DNA from: Stutzerimonas stutzeri RCH2
GTDB lineage: Bacteria; Pseudomonadota; Gammaproteobacteria; Pseudomonadales; Pseudomonadaceae
DNA length: 64,000 nt
NCBI RefSeq assembly: GCF_000327065.1
Contig: NC_019936.1
Span: forward strand, 744,001-808,000
Reading direction: 5' to 3'
Below the pieces are notes generated by a model. The model was not told the origin of the DNA. It worked only from the letters and a program-made list of their open reading frames with translations, and did not search any database. This document shows, one piece after another, positions 47,469 to 56,734 of the stretch (its first letter is position 1; every line of letters begins with the position of its first letter). The translations under genes were made by a program, and so were the position numbers.

Positions 47469-48563
47469 ATGACTCCTCTTGAGCGCTATCAGGCCGACCT
47501 GAAACGTCCTGACTTCTTCCACGATGCCGCCCAGGAAAACGCGGTGCGCCACCTGCAGCGTCTGTACGACGACCTGGTGGCCGACGATCGCAGCAAGAGT
47601 GGCCTGCTCGGCAAGCTGTTCGGCAAGAAACAGCAGGAGCCGATCAAGGGCATCTACTTCTGGGGCGGCGTTGGCCGCGGCAAAACCTATCTGGTCGATA
47701 CCTTCTTCGATGCGTTGCCCTTCAAGCAGAAGACGCGCACGCACTTTCACCGCTTCATGAAGCGCGTGCACGAGGAAATGAAGACACTCAAGGGCGAGAA
47801 GAACCCGCTGACCATCATCGGCAAGCGTTTCGCCGACGAATCGCGGGTGATCTGCTTCGACGAGTTCTTCGTTTCCGATATCACCGACGCGATGATTCTC
47901 GCCACGCTGCTCGAAGAGCTGTTCAAGAACGGCGTGAGCCTGGTGGCGACGTCCAACATCGTCCCGGACGGGCTGTACAAGGACGGCCTTCAGCGTGCGC
48001 GCTTTCTGCCAGCGATCGAACTGCTGAAGAAGCACACCGAGATCGTCAACGTCGACAGCGGCATCGACTACCGTCTGCGTGCGCTGGAGCAGGCCGAGTT
48101 GTTCCACTTCCCGCTCGATGCCGAGGCCGAGCAGAGCCTGGAGCGCAGCTTCAAGAGCCTGCTGCCGGAAAACTGTCGGGTGGTCAACGACGACGGGCTG
48201 ATGATCGAGAATCGCGAGATTCGCGCTGTGAAGACCGGCAACGATGTCGCCTGGTTCGAGTTCCGCGAACTCTGCGACGGCCCGCGCAGCCAGAACGACT
48301 ATATCGAGCTGGGCAAGATCTTCGGCGCCATCCTGCTGGCCAATGTCGAGCAGATGAACGTCGCCAAGGATGACATGGCACGCCGCTTCATCAACCTGGT
48401 GGACGAGTTCTACGACCGCAACGTCAAGCTCATCATCTCCGCCGAGGTCGAGCTCAAGGACCTCTATACCGGCGGTCGCCTGGAGTTCGAATTCCAGCGC
48501 ACCCTGAGCCGCCTGCTGGAAATGCAGTCCCACGAGTACCTGGCTCGGCCGCACAAGCCCTGA
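47469..48563 (+). CDS. zapE: Cell division protein ZapE (AFG1-like ATPase)
   Basis: ZapE is a peripheral ATPase of the AFG1/LACE1 family that associates with the Z ring under low-oxygen or heat stress. The 364-residue protein begins MTPLERYQADLKRPDFFHD and has Walker A GGVGRGKT at residues 66-73, DTFFDALPF, HRFMKRVHEEM, Walker B ICFDEFFVSDITDAMIL and the sensor region VATSNIVPDGLYKDGLQRARFLPAI. I prefer ATG 47469, which matches the family N-terminus, over an in-frame TTG at 47391 that would add 26 unrelated residues. Neither has a good Shine-Dalgarno sequence. A 12-base-pair hairpin follows the stop. Confidence 0.94.
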   Translation: MTPLERYQADLKRPDFFHDAAQENAVRHLQRLYDDLVADDRSKSGLLGKLFGKKQQEPIKGIYFWGGVGRGKTYLVDTFFDALPFKQKTRTHFHRFMKRVHEEMKTLKGEKNPLTIIGKRFADESRVICFDEFFVSDITDAMILATLLEELFKNGVSLVATSNIVPDGLYKDGLQRARFLPAIELLKKHTEIVNVDSGIDYRLRALEQAELFHFPLDAEAEQSLERSFKSLLPENCRVVNDDGLMIENREIRAVKTGNDVAWFEFRELCDGPRSQNDYIELGKIFGAILLANVEQMNVAKDDMARRFINLVDEFYDRNVKLIISAEVELKDLYTGGRLEFEFQRTLSRLLEMQSHEYLARPHKP

Positions 48564-48568
48564 GAATG

Positions 48569-48597
48569 CCCTGGCCGCGAGAGCTTCGCGGCCAGGG
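48569..48597. terminator. 12-bp hairpin between zapE and the GlxA-type regulator
   Basis: CCCTGGCCGCGA (48569-48580), loop GAGCT, TCGCGGCCAGGG (48586-48597). It begins five bases after the zapE stop; the convergent regulator gene ends at 48717. No T tract is present. Confidence 0.55.
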
Positions 48598-48716
48598 ACG
48601 CTCCCGCGGGTCTGGCTTGCACTACGCCCTTGTCGCTCAAGTCTCGACTACGCTGGCGCATGCGAGCAGTCGGCATCCTGCTTCCGCACGACAGCTTTGG
48701 CTTACCCGTGTTTGCC

Positions 48717-49706
48717 CTACGACTCGGGGCGGTACTTCTGCCGATAGTGATTGGGTGACAGTTCGGTGTGCTGCCGGAACAGACGCGCAAAGAAGCTGGC
48801 GTCGTCGTACCCCACTTCGTAGCTGATCGTCTTGATGCTCTTGCCGGTGGTGGCGAGCAGGCTCTTTGCCGTCTCGATCCGCAGGCGTTGTAGATAGTGC
48901 AACGGCTTGTCGCCGGTGGCGGCATGGAAGCGCCGCATGAAGTTGCGGATGCTCATGCCATGCTGGCGCGCCACATCCTCGAAGCGGAATTTTTCGGCGA
49001 AGTTCGCTTCCAGCCACTCCTGAATCTGCAGAATTCGCGTATCGAGGTGCAGCTTCTGCCCGCCGAAACCCAGGCGTCCCGGGCTGTAGCTGCGTTGCAG
49101 CTCGAACAGCACATCGCGGGCCATGCCCTGCGCCACATGCGCGCCGCAAAAGCGCTCGACCAGGTACATGTACAGGTCGCATGCCGAGGTCGTACCGCCG
49201 GCGCAGTAGAGGTTGTCGCTGTCGGTGAGGTGCTTGTCGGCGCTGAAGGCCACGCCAGGAAAGCGAGCTGCGAAATCATTGGCGAAGCGCCAGTGGGTAG
49301 TCGCTTCCCGCCCCTCAAGCAGGCCCGCCTGAGCCATCCAGAAGACGCCGGTGGCTTCGCCGCAGATGACGCTGCCGGCAGCGTGCCGCTCGCGAAGCCA
49401 CGGCGCGACTTCCGGATACTGCGCGCAGAGTGCATCGAAATCGCCCCAGAATGCCGGCAGGATGACCATGTCGGCTTCGTCGAGCAGACCATCCACCGCT
49501 ATGCCTGTGCCGCTGAAAGTGTTCACCGGTTGACCATCGGGGCTGACCAGGCGGGTTTCGAAAGCGGGGGTCAGGTCAAGGCCGATTTGCCTGCCGTAGC
49601 GCAGGCTGGCCATGTGGAAGAAATCCTTGGCCTGCATGAGTGTCGAGGCGAACACTCCTTCGGTGGCCAGTATGCTGACGTGTCTGATCGAGGCGTGATT
49701 GGGCAT
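48717..49706 (-). CDS. GlxA family transcriptional regulator (DJ-1/PfpI-like domain plus AraC HTH)
   Basis: This 329-residue regulator has an N-terminal DJ-1/PfpI amidotransferase-like domain (about 1-190) with the conserved elbow SVICGEATGVFWMAQAGLL that keeps its Cys. The C-terminal AraC-type DNA-binding domain (about 225-329) carries both helix-turn-helix motifs (FEDVARQHGMSIRNFMRRFHAATG; IKTISYEVGYDDASFFARLFRQHTELSPNHYRQKYRP). Relatives such as GbdR, CdhR and ArgR control amine, carnitine and arginine catabolism in pseudomonads, but the sequence does not identify the ligand here. It stands alone and is divergent from nfi, so its target is not apparent. Confidence 0.9.
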   Translation of the reverse strand: MPNHASIRHVSILATEGVFASTLMQAKDFFHMASLRYGRQIGLDLTPAFETRLVSPDGQPVNTFSGTGIAVDGLLDEADMVILPAFWGDFDALCAQYPEVAPWLRERHAAGSVICGEATGVFWMAQAGLLEGREATTHWRFANDFAARFPGVAFSADKHLTDSDNLYCAGGTTSACDLYMYLVERFCGAHVAQGMARDVLFELQRSYSPGRLGFGGQKLHLDTRILQIQEWLEANFAEKFRFEDVARQHGMSIRNFMRRFHAATGDKPLHYLQRLRIETAKSLLATTGKSIKTISYEVGYDDASFFARLFRQHTELSPNHYRQKYRPES

Positions 49707-49862
49707 GCGATTCTAATTATTGTGTGGAGTAACAGGGTGAAACTGCCGTCTGGCGGCTGGAGCGTCCTATTTTTCTGGTGCGCTGTCCAGTCTGAGCTGC
49801 TGCCGAAAGGGTGAACCGTTGTACCGGCACGGCGTCGAACCGCTGATGCACAGGAGCGAATC

Positions 49863-50591
49863 ATGAGCGAAAACAACCCGTATCCCGCGGCCCCTTTCGG
49901 CGATTGGGACGGCAGCCCGACAGCCGCTCGAGCGATGCAGCTGGCGTTGGCCTCGCAGGTGCGACTGCAGGACGATTTTCCACCGTTGCGCCTGATTGCC
50001 GGGGTGGATGTCGGCTTCGAGGAGGGTGGCAGCATCACCCGGGCCGCGGCAGTGCTGCTGGATGCCGACACGCTCGAGCTGGTCGGTAGCAGCCTGGCGC
50101 GCATCCCGACGAACATGCCGTACATCCCGGGCTTGCTATCCTTTCGCGAGCTGCCGGCGGTCCTGCAGGCACTCGCCGAGCTGCCAGCCGTGCCCGACCT
50201 GATCTTCTCCGACGGCCATGGCATCGCCCACCCGCGGCGCCTTGGCATCGCTGCGCATCTGGGCGTAGTCACCGGCCTGCCTACCATCGGTGTGGCGAAG
50301 AAGTTGCTGACTGGCGAACATGACGAACTCGACCTGACGCGCGGCGCGCAGGTGGCGTTGCGCGACAAGAAGTCCGGAGAAGTGATCGGCTGCGTACTGC
50401 GCAGCAAAGACAAGGTGCGGCCGCTGATCATCTCGCCGGGCAATCGCGTCAGCATCGCCACGGCGCCGGAGCTGGTCATGCGCTACCTGACGCGCTATCG
50501 CCTGCCCGAACCGACGCGTCTGGCCGACCGGCTCGCATCGCGGCGGGAAGAAAAGGCCGCCGCGCGACGCCTGTCTGGCATGGCAGAGTAG
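49863..50591 (+). CDS. nfi: Deoxyinosine 3'-endonuclease (endonuclease V)
   Basis: Endonuclease V nicks DNA one base 3' of deaminated purines (inosine, xanthosine) and also acts on inosine in RNA. The 242-residue protein shows all key residues: metal ligand Asp49 in GVDVGF, wedge Tyr87 in PYIPGLLSFRE with Glu96, Asp117 in FSDGHGIAHPRR and Lys146 in GVAKKLL. Residues 1-20 form an N-terminal extension and the end is basic (SRREEKAAARR). AGGAG precedes the ATG by about eight bases. The gene lies between the GlxA-type regulator and ampD; no operon partner is obvious. Confidence 0.95.
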   Translation: MSENNPYPAAPFGDWDGSPTAARAMQLALASQVRLQDDFPPLRLIAGVDVGFEEGGSITRAAAVLLDADTLELVGSSLARIPTNMPYIPGLLSFRELPAVLQALAELPAVPDLIFSDGHGIAHPRRLGIAAHLGVVTGLPTIGVAKKLLTGEHDELDLTRGAQVALRDKKSGEVIGCVLRSKDKVRPLIISPGNRVSIATAPELVMRYLTRYRLPEPTRLADRLASRREEKAAARRLSGMAE

Positions 50592-50695
50592 CCGGCAGCA
50601 GTTGTAACCAGGATTGCCGAGGGCTGCGGCGGCGCTTGCAGCTGGCGTCTTGCAGGCGCTAGCCTGCGGGCCTGCCGTCAGCATGGACCTTCACG

Positions 50696-51247
50696 ATGCA
50701 TCTGGATTGCGCCACCGGCTGGTGTCAGGGCGTCCGCCACTGCCCGTCACCGAATTTCAACCAGCGTCCGGCCGGCGAAATATCTCTGCTGGTAATTCAC
50801 AACATCAGCCTGCCGCCGGGCCAGTTCGGCACTGGCAAGGTCCAGCAGTTCTTTCAGAATGCACTGCAGCGTTGCGAGCATCCCTTCTTCGAGGAGATCG
50901 CCGGGCTGCAGGTCTCGGCGCATTTCCTCATCGAACGTGATGGCGCGGTCACCCAGTTCGTCTCCTGTCTGGATCGTGCCTGGCATGCCGGTGTGTCCTG
51001 TTTCGACGGACGCGAGGGCTGCAACGATTTCTCCATCGGTATCGAGCTGGAAGGTACGGACCTCGAGCCCTTCAGTGACGCGCAATACCGCGCCTTGATC
51101 GAGCTCTGCCGATTGCTGCAAAGCACCTATCCCGCCATCACGCCCGAACGGGTGTGTGGCCACAGCGATATTGCCCCGGGCCGCAAGACCGATCCCGGCC
51201 CGGCGTTCGACTGGCAGCGGTTGCGCGCGGCTTTCATTACCTGCTGA
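50696..51247 (+). CDS. ampD: 1,6-anhydro-N-acetylmuramyl-L-alanine amidase AmpD
   Basis: AmpD is a cytosolic zinc amidase that removes the peptide from 1,6-anhydro-MurNAc in cell-wall recycling; its loss derepresses AmpC beta-lactamase where ampR-ampC exist. The 183-residue protein has no signal peptide and keeps the zinc ligands: His35 in LLVIHNISLPP, His156 and Asp166 in GHSDIAPGRKTDPG. The catalytic segment DFSIGIELEGTD is also present. The C-terminus stops soon after DWQRLRAAF, slightly shorter than the P. aeruginosa protein. The start ATG has a weak ribosome binding site. ampE begins 16 bases after the stop, the classical ampDE operon; ampC and ampR are not in the window. Confidence 0.96.
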   Translation: MHLDCATGWCQGVRHCPSPNFNQRPAGEISLLVIHNISLPPGQFGTGKVQQFFQNALQRCEHPFFEEIAGLQVSAHFLIERDGAVTQFVSCLDRAWHAGVSCFDGREGCNDFSIGIELEGTDLEPFSDAQYRALIELCRLLQSTYPAITPERVCGHSDIAPGRKTDPGPAFDWQRLRAAFITC

Positions 51248-51263
51248 CGAAAGGAAAAGAGCG

Positions 51264-52100
51264 ATGAGTTTTCTGGTAATCCTGCTCGTGCTGCTGGTGG
51301 ACAAGTTTTCCGATTGGCGTCTGCGTGTTCAACACGATGGGCCGTGGCTGGCGCGACTGCGCCAGGCGGAGGGCAATCAGCGCTTGCAGCGTGCGCCCTG
51401 GCTCGCGCTGCTCCTACTGGTGCTGCTGCCCGTGCTGCTGTTAGGGCTGTTGCTGGCGGCGCTGGAGCCGTTGGCGTATGGCTGGCTGAGCCTGCCGCTG
51501 CATCTGCTGGTCCTGCTCTACAGCCTCGGTCGTGGCCATGCCAAGTCCGAACTTGGCGCCTTCCGCGACGCCTGGCGACGTGGCGACCAGGAGGCTGCGG
51601 CACTGGCCGCCGAACGTGATGTCGGCTTGCAAGAACAGGATCCGCCCAGCCTGCTGCAAGCGGTGCAGACGCGGCTGTTGTGGAAGAGCTATGAGGGCTT
51701 TTTCGCCGTTATCTTCTGGTACCTGCTGCTGGGCCCGATGGCGGCGCTGGCCTATCGGCTGCTGGCGCTGTGCGCCGAACATGCTTCGCTGGAGGGCTTG
51801 CGCGAGCGTGCGGAGCAGTTGCGCCATGCCTTCGACTGGCTGCCGGTGCGCGTACTGCTAGGCAGCTTTGCCCTGGTCGGCAATTTCGTCGCGGTCAATC
51901 GAGCGTTGCTCGACGAACTGCTGAGCTGGGACGTACCTGCGCGGCGGCTGCTGGCCGATGCAGGCCCCCTGGCCGCCGATCTCTCACCGTCGATCGATGG
52001 CGAGGCGGGCATTGCCCGGCTCGATGGGATCGCCGCCCTGCTGGTACGTACCCGAGTGTTCTGGTACGCAGTGATCGCGGTTCTGACCATCCTCGCCTGA
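51264..52100 (+). CDS. ampE: AmpE-like inner membrane protein
   Basis: AmpE is an inner-membrane protein encoded with AmpD and implicated in beta-lactam sensing; its biochemical role is unresolved. The 278-residue product starts with a membrane segment (MSFLVILLVLLVDKF), has a helix pair at about residues 45-70 and 75-93, a soluble charged region (about 95-145), a further helix near 155-175 (IFWYLLLGPMAALAYRLLALC) and a C-terminal helix (about 258-277). AAGGAAAAG precedes ATG 51264. It follows ampD by 16 bases. Confidence 0.9.
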   Translation: MSFLVILLVLLVDKFSDWRLRVQHDGPWLARLRQAEGNQRLQRAPWLALLLLVLLPVLLLGLLLAALEPLAYGWLSLPLHLLVLLYSLGRGHAKSELGAFRDAWRRGDQEAAALAAERDVGLQEQDPPSLLQAVQTRLLWKSYEGFFAVIFWYLLLGPMAALAYRLLALCAEHASLEGLRERAEQLRHAFDWLPVRVLLGSFALVGNFVAVNRALLDELLSWDVPARRLLADAGPLAADLSPSIDGEAGIARLDGIAALLVRTRVFWYAVIAVLTILA

Positions 52101-52241
52101 CCCGGAGCAGGCTCAAGTGAATGGCCGTCCATCAAACTGCTGGATGGCTGTTCGCGCCCCGACAGGCTGCAGCCAGCGAGCCAGAGCGGCTGCGCCTGTG
52201 GCGGCTACCGCCTGTCGGGTGGCCATCATTTGGCTATTACC

Positions 52242-52268
52242 TTAAGTTACAAAAGCACCTACCGATAT
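52242..52268 (+). promoter_or_regulatory. Candidate sigma-28 (FliA) promoter of the chemoreceptor gene
   Basis: TTAAGTTA (52242-52249), exactly 11 bases, then ACCGATAT (52261-52268). The FliA consensus is TAAAGTTT-N11-GCCGATAA, so 6 of 8 bases match in each half with ideal spacing. It lies 94 bases before the start of a chemotaxis receptor gene, a typical FliA target class. Confidence 0.62.
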
Positions 52269-52362
52269 CCCGTATAACCCGGGCAGATGCCACTCTCTGA
52301 CGAGCCCTGCTGCGCGCTGCAATTGCGTGCAAGCCCATACCAATAAAATTGGGAGACGTCGT

Positions 52363-54393
52363 GTGAATAGTCTGTTGTATCCCGCGATCGCATTCATGAA
52401 CCGCCTGAGCTTCGGCATGAAGTTCAGCCTGGTCAGCGTCCTGTTCTTCGTTCCCATGTTGCTGAGCAACTATTACCTGGTGCGTGATTCGTACCGGGCA
52501 TTCGTCGGTACCCGCACGGAATTGCAGAGCCTGGAGCTGCTCGGTTCGACCCTGCAGGTGCGGCGCAGCATGGAGGACTGGAAGGATCTCGTGCGAATCG
52601 AGTCGATCATCGGCCAGACCGGCAATGTCGAGGCTCTGCAGACCCGTCTGAACCGTGTCGAAGGTGAGCTGGCGGCGCAGCTGCAGGCCCTTGCGCCGGT
52701 TGGCGATGCGCCAGAACAGGTCGCCGAGTTCAATGCCCGCCGCGATGAGCTGGTGGCGGGGCTGAACGCCGCCCAGGCCGAGCAGTCGCTGCAGTCCAAG
52801 GCGGCCATGGCGGAAACGCTGCTGGGGCAGTCGCAGGTGATGATCAAACTGGTCGCCGGACAATCGGGCCTCAGCCAGGACCTCGAACGCGAGGTGCGCC
52901 TGCTTGCCGAGCTGCTCACCACGGTAACCCCAGCCATCAGTGCAACGCTCGGCGAAGGCCGCGCGGTGGGCTCCTACACCTTCGGCCAGGGCTACCTGAA
53001 TTCGGATGCCAGCAACACGCTGGACAACCTCGTGCTGGAGCTGGAAAAGCAGCAGGCACAGTACGCCGCGCAGCTGCAGGACGCCCTGGGTGCAAGCGCC
53101 GCCGCGCGGCGTAAGCTCGAATCCTTCGCCACCGCCAGCCGCGAATCCCTGCAGGCGAGCAGCGACATCCTGCAGGACGAGGTGATCATGGCCGATGCGC
53201 TGGATCGGCCGTGGGAGCAGTTCTACGAGCGCATCAGTGCCGAGATGGCGAAGACCTACCAGCTCAACGATGCCATTCTCGGTTTCCTCGAGGTGGAGCT
53301 GGCCGAGCGGCTGGAACAGAAGCGTCTGCTGATGACCCTGCTGATCTCGGCAGTGGCCATCGTGCTCGTTCTGGTCGCCTATCTGTACGCCGGCTTCTAT
53401 GCCTCGACCCGCGCCTCGCTGCGCAGCCTGGGCAAGATCATGGACAAGGTTGCCGCCGGCGATATGACCGCGCGCTATCAGGTGCAGAGCCGCGACGAGC
53501 TCGGCGAGTTGGGGCAGGTGTTCAATACCACCGTGGCGCAGGTCCGCGAGCTGATCGAGCGGGTCGGCCAGACGGTCGCCGAGGTCGACCGGCAGGCGCA
53601 GCGGGTCGAAAGCGTCTCTGGCGAAAGCAATCAGACCGTGTCCGAGCAGCGCGGCCAGATCGAGCAGGTCGCAACGGCGATGAACGAGATGTCCGCCACG
53701 GCCCAGGAGGTTGCCAGCAGTGCCGAGGCGGCTGTGGGCAGTGCGCAGAGCGTTAACGAGGAAACCGTCAGTGGACGGGCGCTGGTGGTGGCGCAGGTCG
53801 GTGGCATTCAGCGCCTGGCCAGTGAGATCGAGCAGTCGGTGCAGGTGATCAATCAGCTGGCCGGCGACAGCAAGGCGATCAGCCAGGTGCTCGACGTGAT
53901 CAAGACCATCGCCGAGCAGACCAACCTGCTGGCGCTCAACGCCGCCATCGAGGCTGCGCGTGCCGGTGAGCAGGGGCGCGGGTTTGCGGTGGTGGCCGAC
54001 GAGGTGCGCGGGTTGGCGCAGCGGACGCAGAAATCGACGGCGGAGATCGAGCAGATGATCGCGCGGCTGCAGAATGGCGTCGGCGCGGCGGTCAAAACCA
54101 TGCACGCCAGCCATGCGCTTGCCGAAGATACGGTGGGGCAATCCGGGCAGGTGGAGCAGGCGCTGGAGAACATCCTCGGCGCGGTGGGGCTGATCGTCGA
54201 TCAGAACCAGCAGATCGCGGCAGCGGCCGAACAGCAGACGGCCGTGGCGCACGATATCGATCGCAACATCGTCGCCATCAACGAGGCCGGCCAGCGTACC
54301 GCCGAGGGTGCCGGGCATACCGAGCAGGCGAGTCGCGAGCTGTCGCAGCTGGTCGGGCGTCTGCAGCAGCTGATCAGCGCGTTCCGCGTCTGA
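52363..54393 (+). CDS. Methyl-accepting chemotaxis protein with HAMP domain
   Basis: This 676-residue chemoreceptor has a first membrane helix at about residues 20-40 ([20 protein letters not shown]), an all-helical periplasmic domain (about 41-320), a second helix at about 323-347, a HAMP domain ([38 protein letters not shown]) and the MA signalling domain. The tip reads [20 protein letters not shown] and [20 protein letters not shown]. There is no pentapeptide tail. I chose GTG at 52363 because GGGAG lies seven bases before it; upstream codons do not look coding. The ligand is unknown. Control by FliA is likely from the upstream promoter, which ties it to flagellar gene expression. Confidence 0.93.
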   Translation: MNSLLYPAIAFMNRLSFGMKFSLVSVLFFVPMLLSNYYLVRDSYRAFVGTRTELQSLELLGSTLQVRRSMEDWKDLVRIESIIGQTGNVEALQTRLNRVEGELAAQLQALAPVGDAPEQVAEFNARRDELVAGLNAAQAEQSLQSKAAMAETLLGQSQVMIKLVAGQSGLSQDLEREVRLLAELLTTVTPAISATLGEGRAVGSYTFGQGYLNSDASNTLDNLVLELEKQQAQYAAQLQDALGASAAARRKLESFATASRESLQASSDILQDEVIMADALDRPWEQFYERISAEMAKTYQLNDAILGFLEVELAERLEQKRLLMTLLISAVAIVLVLVAYLYAGFYASTRASLRSLGKIMDKVAAGDMTARYQVQSRDELGELGQVFNTTVAQVRELIERVGQTVAEVDRQAQRVESVSGESNQTVSEQRGQIEQVATAMNEMSATAQEVASSAEAAVGSAQSVNEETVSGRALVVAQVGGIQRLASEIEQSVQVINQLAGDSKAISQVLDVIKTIAEQTNLLALNAAIEAARAGEQGRGFAVVADEVRGLAQRTQKSTAEIEQMIARLQNGVGAAVKTMHASHALAEDTVGQSGQVEQALENILGAVGLIVDQNQQIAAAAEQQTAVAHDIDRNIVAINEAGQRTAEGAGHTEQASRELSQLVGRLQQLISAFRV

Positions 54394-54405
54394 GCGCAGC
54401 GCCGC

Positions 54406-55191
54406 TCAGGGCCGTGGCCAGCCGAACAGCTCGCAGCTGTTGCGATAGCTGGCGGCGGCCAGCTCTTCGGCGCTGACGCCTTTCAGATCGGCCAGCATCC
54501 GGCAGATCTCCGGCAGCAGTTCCGGACTGTTGCGCTCGCCGGCATAACCGGCCGGCGGGATGTCCGGGGAGTCGGTTTCCAGCACGATGGCTTCCAGCGG
54601 CAGCTGTTTCAGTACCCGCTGCATGCGCTGCGCCTGTGGCCAGGTACCGGCGCCACCAAGACCGAGCTTGAATCCCAGGCGCAGGTACTCCCGAGCCTCC
54701 TCCCAGCTGCCACTGAATGCGTGGACGACACCTGCGCATGCCAATCTGTGCCGTTTGAGCGCGGCGATCATCGGTGCATGCGCACGTCGTACGTGCAGCA
54801 GCACTGGCAAGGCGAAGTCCGCGGCCAGCGCCAGCTGCGCATCGAGCAGTTCGTGCTGCCGCTCCACGTTCGGGTCTTCCACGTAGTAGTCCAGACCGAT
54901 CTCGCCGATGGCACAGAGCTTGGAATCGCCGTGCAGGCGCTCCAGCCAGTCGCGCAACTGGTGCAGATGCTCGTCGCGATGCTCTTCGATGAACACCGGG
55001 TGCAGGCCCAGCGCGGCATAGATATTCGGCTGATCGCAGGCCAGCTGCCAGACCCGTTGCCAATTGGCTTCATGTACACCGAGCACCACGATGCGCTCGA
55101 CTCCGGCGTCCTGGCTGCGAGCAATGACCTGCGCCCGGTCGTCATCGAACATCTCGAAGTCGAGGTGGGTGTGGGTGTCGATCAACTGCAC
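54406..55191 (-). CDS. TatD family metal-dependent hydrolase / DNase
   Basis: This 261-residue TIM-barrel amidohydrolase has the metal-binding DTHTHLD at the N-terminus, GLHPVF, IGEIGLDYY, LHVRRAH, VHAFSGSWEEAREYLRLGF and ETDSPDIPP, the ordered ligand set of TatD. Family members have 3'-5' DNase activity; YcfH, YjjV and TatD cannot be told apart with confidence from sequence alone. The start is GTG at 55191 with GGAG upstream, giving MQLIDTHTHLD. It converges on the chemoreceptor with 12 bases between stops, and the small gene at 55242 lies 50 bases upstream on the same strand. Confidence 0.93.
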   Translation of the reverse strand: MQLIDTHTHLDFEMFDDDRAQVIARSQDAGVERIVVLGVHEANWQRVWQLACDQPNIYAALGLHPVFIEEHRDEHLHQLRDWLERLHGDSKLCAIGEIGLDYYVEDPNVERQHELLDAQLALAADFALPVLLHVRRAHAPMIAALKRHRLACAGVVHAFSGSWEEAREYLRLGFKLGLGGAGTWPQAQRMQRVLKQLPLEAIVLETDSPDIPPAGYAGERNSPELLPEICRMLADLKGVSAEELAAASYRNSCELFGWPRP

Positions 55192-55241
55192 GAGCGGACT
55201 CCAGTGGTCGGCGGTGGGCGGGCGGTAATGCTACATGGCCT

Positions 55242-55484
55242 TCAGTGTCTTTCCTCTTCGATCTGGATGTCGCTAACGCCCAGTTCGGTGAGTCGGCTGG
55301 CCTCGCTGGGGCGGATCGGATTTTCCCAGGGAGCATCGACGGCGGCGCGCGGCTCGCGCACGTGATGCAGCAGAATTTCCAGCTCGGCCTGCTCGAGACC
55401 GGGCACTTCGAACGAGCTGATCAGCAGCGATGCGGGCTCGCCGTTGAGGCGGTAGTGGATGCGGTAACGTTTCAGATCGGTCAT
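55242..55484 (-). CDS. Hypothetical protein, 80 residues
   Basis: I do not recognise this protein with confidence. The 80 residues (MTDLKRYRIHYRLNGEPASL...) look like a small alpha/beta domain: an N-terminal strand pair YRIHYRLNGEPASLLISSF, a helix around residues 30-43, a Pro-rich turn with Trp, and a final helix-strand PSEASRLTELGVSDIQIEEE. The opening and the closing GVSDIQI pattern recall the short DUF6555-type proteins of Pseudomonas, but that is only a resemblance. AGGA precedes the ATG. It lies between ada and tatD on the same strand, 52 and 50 bases from each, so the three may share a transcript. Confidence 0.65.
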   Translation of the reverse strand: MTDLKRYRIHYRLNGEPASLLISSFEVPGLEQAELEILLHHVREPRAAVDAPWENPIRPSEASRLTELGVSDIQIEEERH

Positions 55485-55536
55485 GGCGGGCTTCCTGCGG
55501 TGGGCGGTACTGATACATCCGACCGCCGAAAACCGC

Positions 55537-56577
55537 TCAGGCTCCCGGCTCGTCCTGTGCTTCACGTTCGAGCAGCGCCGCCTTGCGCTGCAGGCCCCAG
55601 CGGTAGCCGGTCAACGCCTGCTGGCTGCCGACCACGCGGTGACAGGGCACCAGCAATCCGACCGGGTTGCTGGCACAGGCGCGCGCCACCGCACGGGCGT
55701 GGCTGCCGAGGCTTGCGGCCAGTTCGCCGTAACGGCGCGTCTCGCCAGCCGGTATCTGCTGCAGTGCCTGCCAGACCCGTTGCTGGAAGGCCGTACCGCG
55801 CAGATCGAGCGGTAGCTGGGCGGCACGTTGTGGCTCTTGCAGTTGAGCGATGATTGCCTGCAGCCACTCACCCAGGCCAGCCTGATCGCGCTGCAGCTGC
55901 GCGGCGGCAAAGCGTGTGCGCAGTTCGTCTTCCAGCGCTGCTTCGTCGTCGCCGAACAGCAGGGCGCAGATACCTTTGTCGCTGCTGGCGACCAGCAGCA
56001 GGCCGAGCGGGCAGGGTGCCAGGGCGTAGCGCAGGATTTCGCCTGCGCCCTTGCGGCGGCGCTGGGACGGGGTCAGCGCCTGCGCTTCGGCATAGGGCGC
56101 GCGGGTGCCCGAATAGCCGGCGGCGAGGGCGGCATCGAGTACCGAATCGGCTTGTGGCAAGCGAGCATTCAAGCGCTCGCGGCGCCGCGCCGCAGCCCAG
56201 GCATGTGGTGTCATGCCGGTACGGGCCTTGAAAGCACGCGACAGGTAGGCCGGCGACAAGCCGATACGCGTCGCCAGCTGCTGCAGCGGCAGCGGCGCAT
56301 CGGTTTCATCGAGCAGGCGACAGGCGGCGACCACCAAGGCATCGAGCTGCTCGCTCGGGCTGGGACCGCAGGGCGAGCAGCGGCGGCACGGGCGAAATCC
56401 GTCGGCTTTGGCCTTCTCGGTGTCCGTGTAGAACACCACCCGCTCGCGTGCCGGCCGGCGTGCCGGGCAGCTGGGGCGACAAAAAATGCCGGTCGAGCGC
56501 ACGGCGAACACGAAGCGCCCATCGAAGGCAGCATCGCGTTCGCATAACGCTTGCCAGCAGCGGTCCTGGTCGAGCAT
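55537..56577 (-). CDS. ada: Bifunctional Ada: methylphosphotriester sensor/activator and O6-methylguanine-DNA methyltransferase
   Basis: Ada repairs methylphosphotriesters and O6-methylguanine and activates the adaptive response. The 346-residue protein has the N-terminal zinc domain with Cys33, Cys37, Cys64 and Cys67 (FCRPSC, PCRRC; Cys33 is the expected methyl acceptor) and a one-motif AraC helix-turn-helix region (about 85-170, LSPAYLSRAFKARTG). The C-terminal methyltransferase domain has active Cys312 in VPCHRVVG. ATG 56577 gives MLDQDRCWQALCERD with GGGAG upstream. I did not find a clear Ada box upstream. alkA and alkB are not adjacent; the small unknown gene and tatD follow on the same strand. 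Confidence 0.95.
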   Translation of the reverse strand: MLDQDRCWQALCERDAAFDGRFVFAVRSTGIFCRPSCPARRPARERVVFYTDTEKAKADGFRPCRRCSPCGPSPSEQLDALVVAACRLLDETDAPLPLQQLATRIGLSPAYLSRAFKARTGMTPHAWAAARRRERLNARLPQADSVLDAALAAGYSGTRAPYAEAQALTPSQRRRKGAGEILRYALAPCPLGLLLVASSDKGICALLFGDDEAALEDELRTRFAAAQLQRDQAGLGEWLQAIIAQLQEPQRAAQLPLDLRGTAFQQRVWQALQQIPAGETRRYGELAASLGSHARAVARACASNPVGLLVPCHRVVGSQQALTGYRWGLQRKAALLEREAQDEPGA

Positions 56578-56734
56578 GGCGCGACTCCCTGGTTGATGCT
56601 GCGATTGTCGGACCTGTGCAGGCCGTGCGCCAATCCAAAGCATGCTTTCAAAGTAGATGGGGGCAATGGAAGCCGGCTGACGATTGCCGTAACCTGCAGC
56701 ATCGCCCTCACCGAGAAGGACCTGCAAGCAGCTG

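Noticed and set aside
50696..52100. ampD-ampE as part of a beta-lactamase induction locus
   Set aside because: No ampC, ampR or ampG is present in the window; the pair alone indicates only cell-wall recycling.
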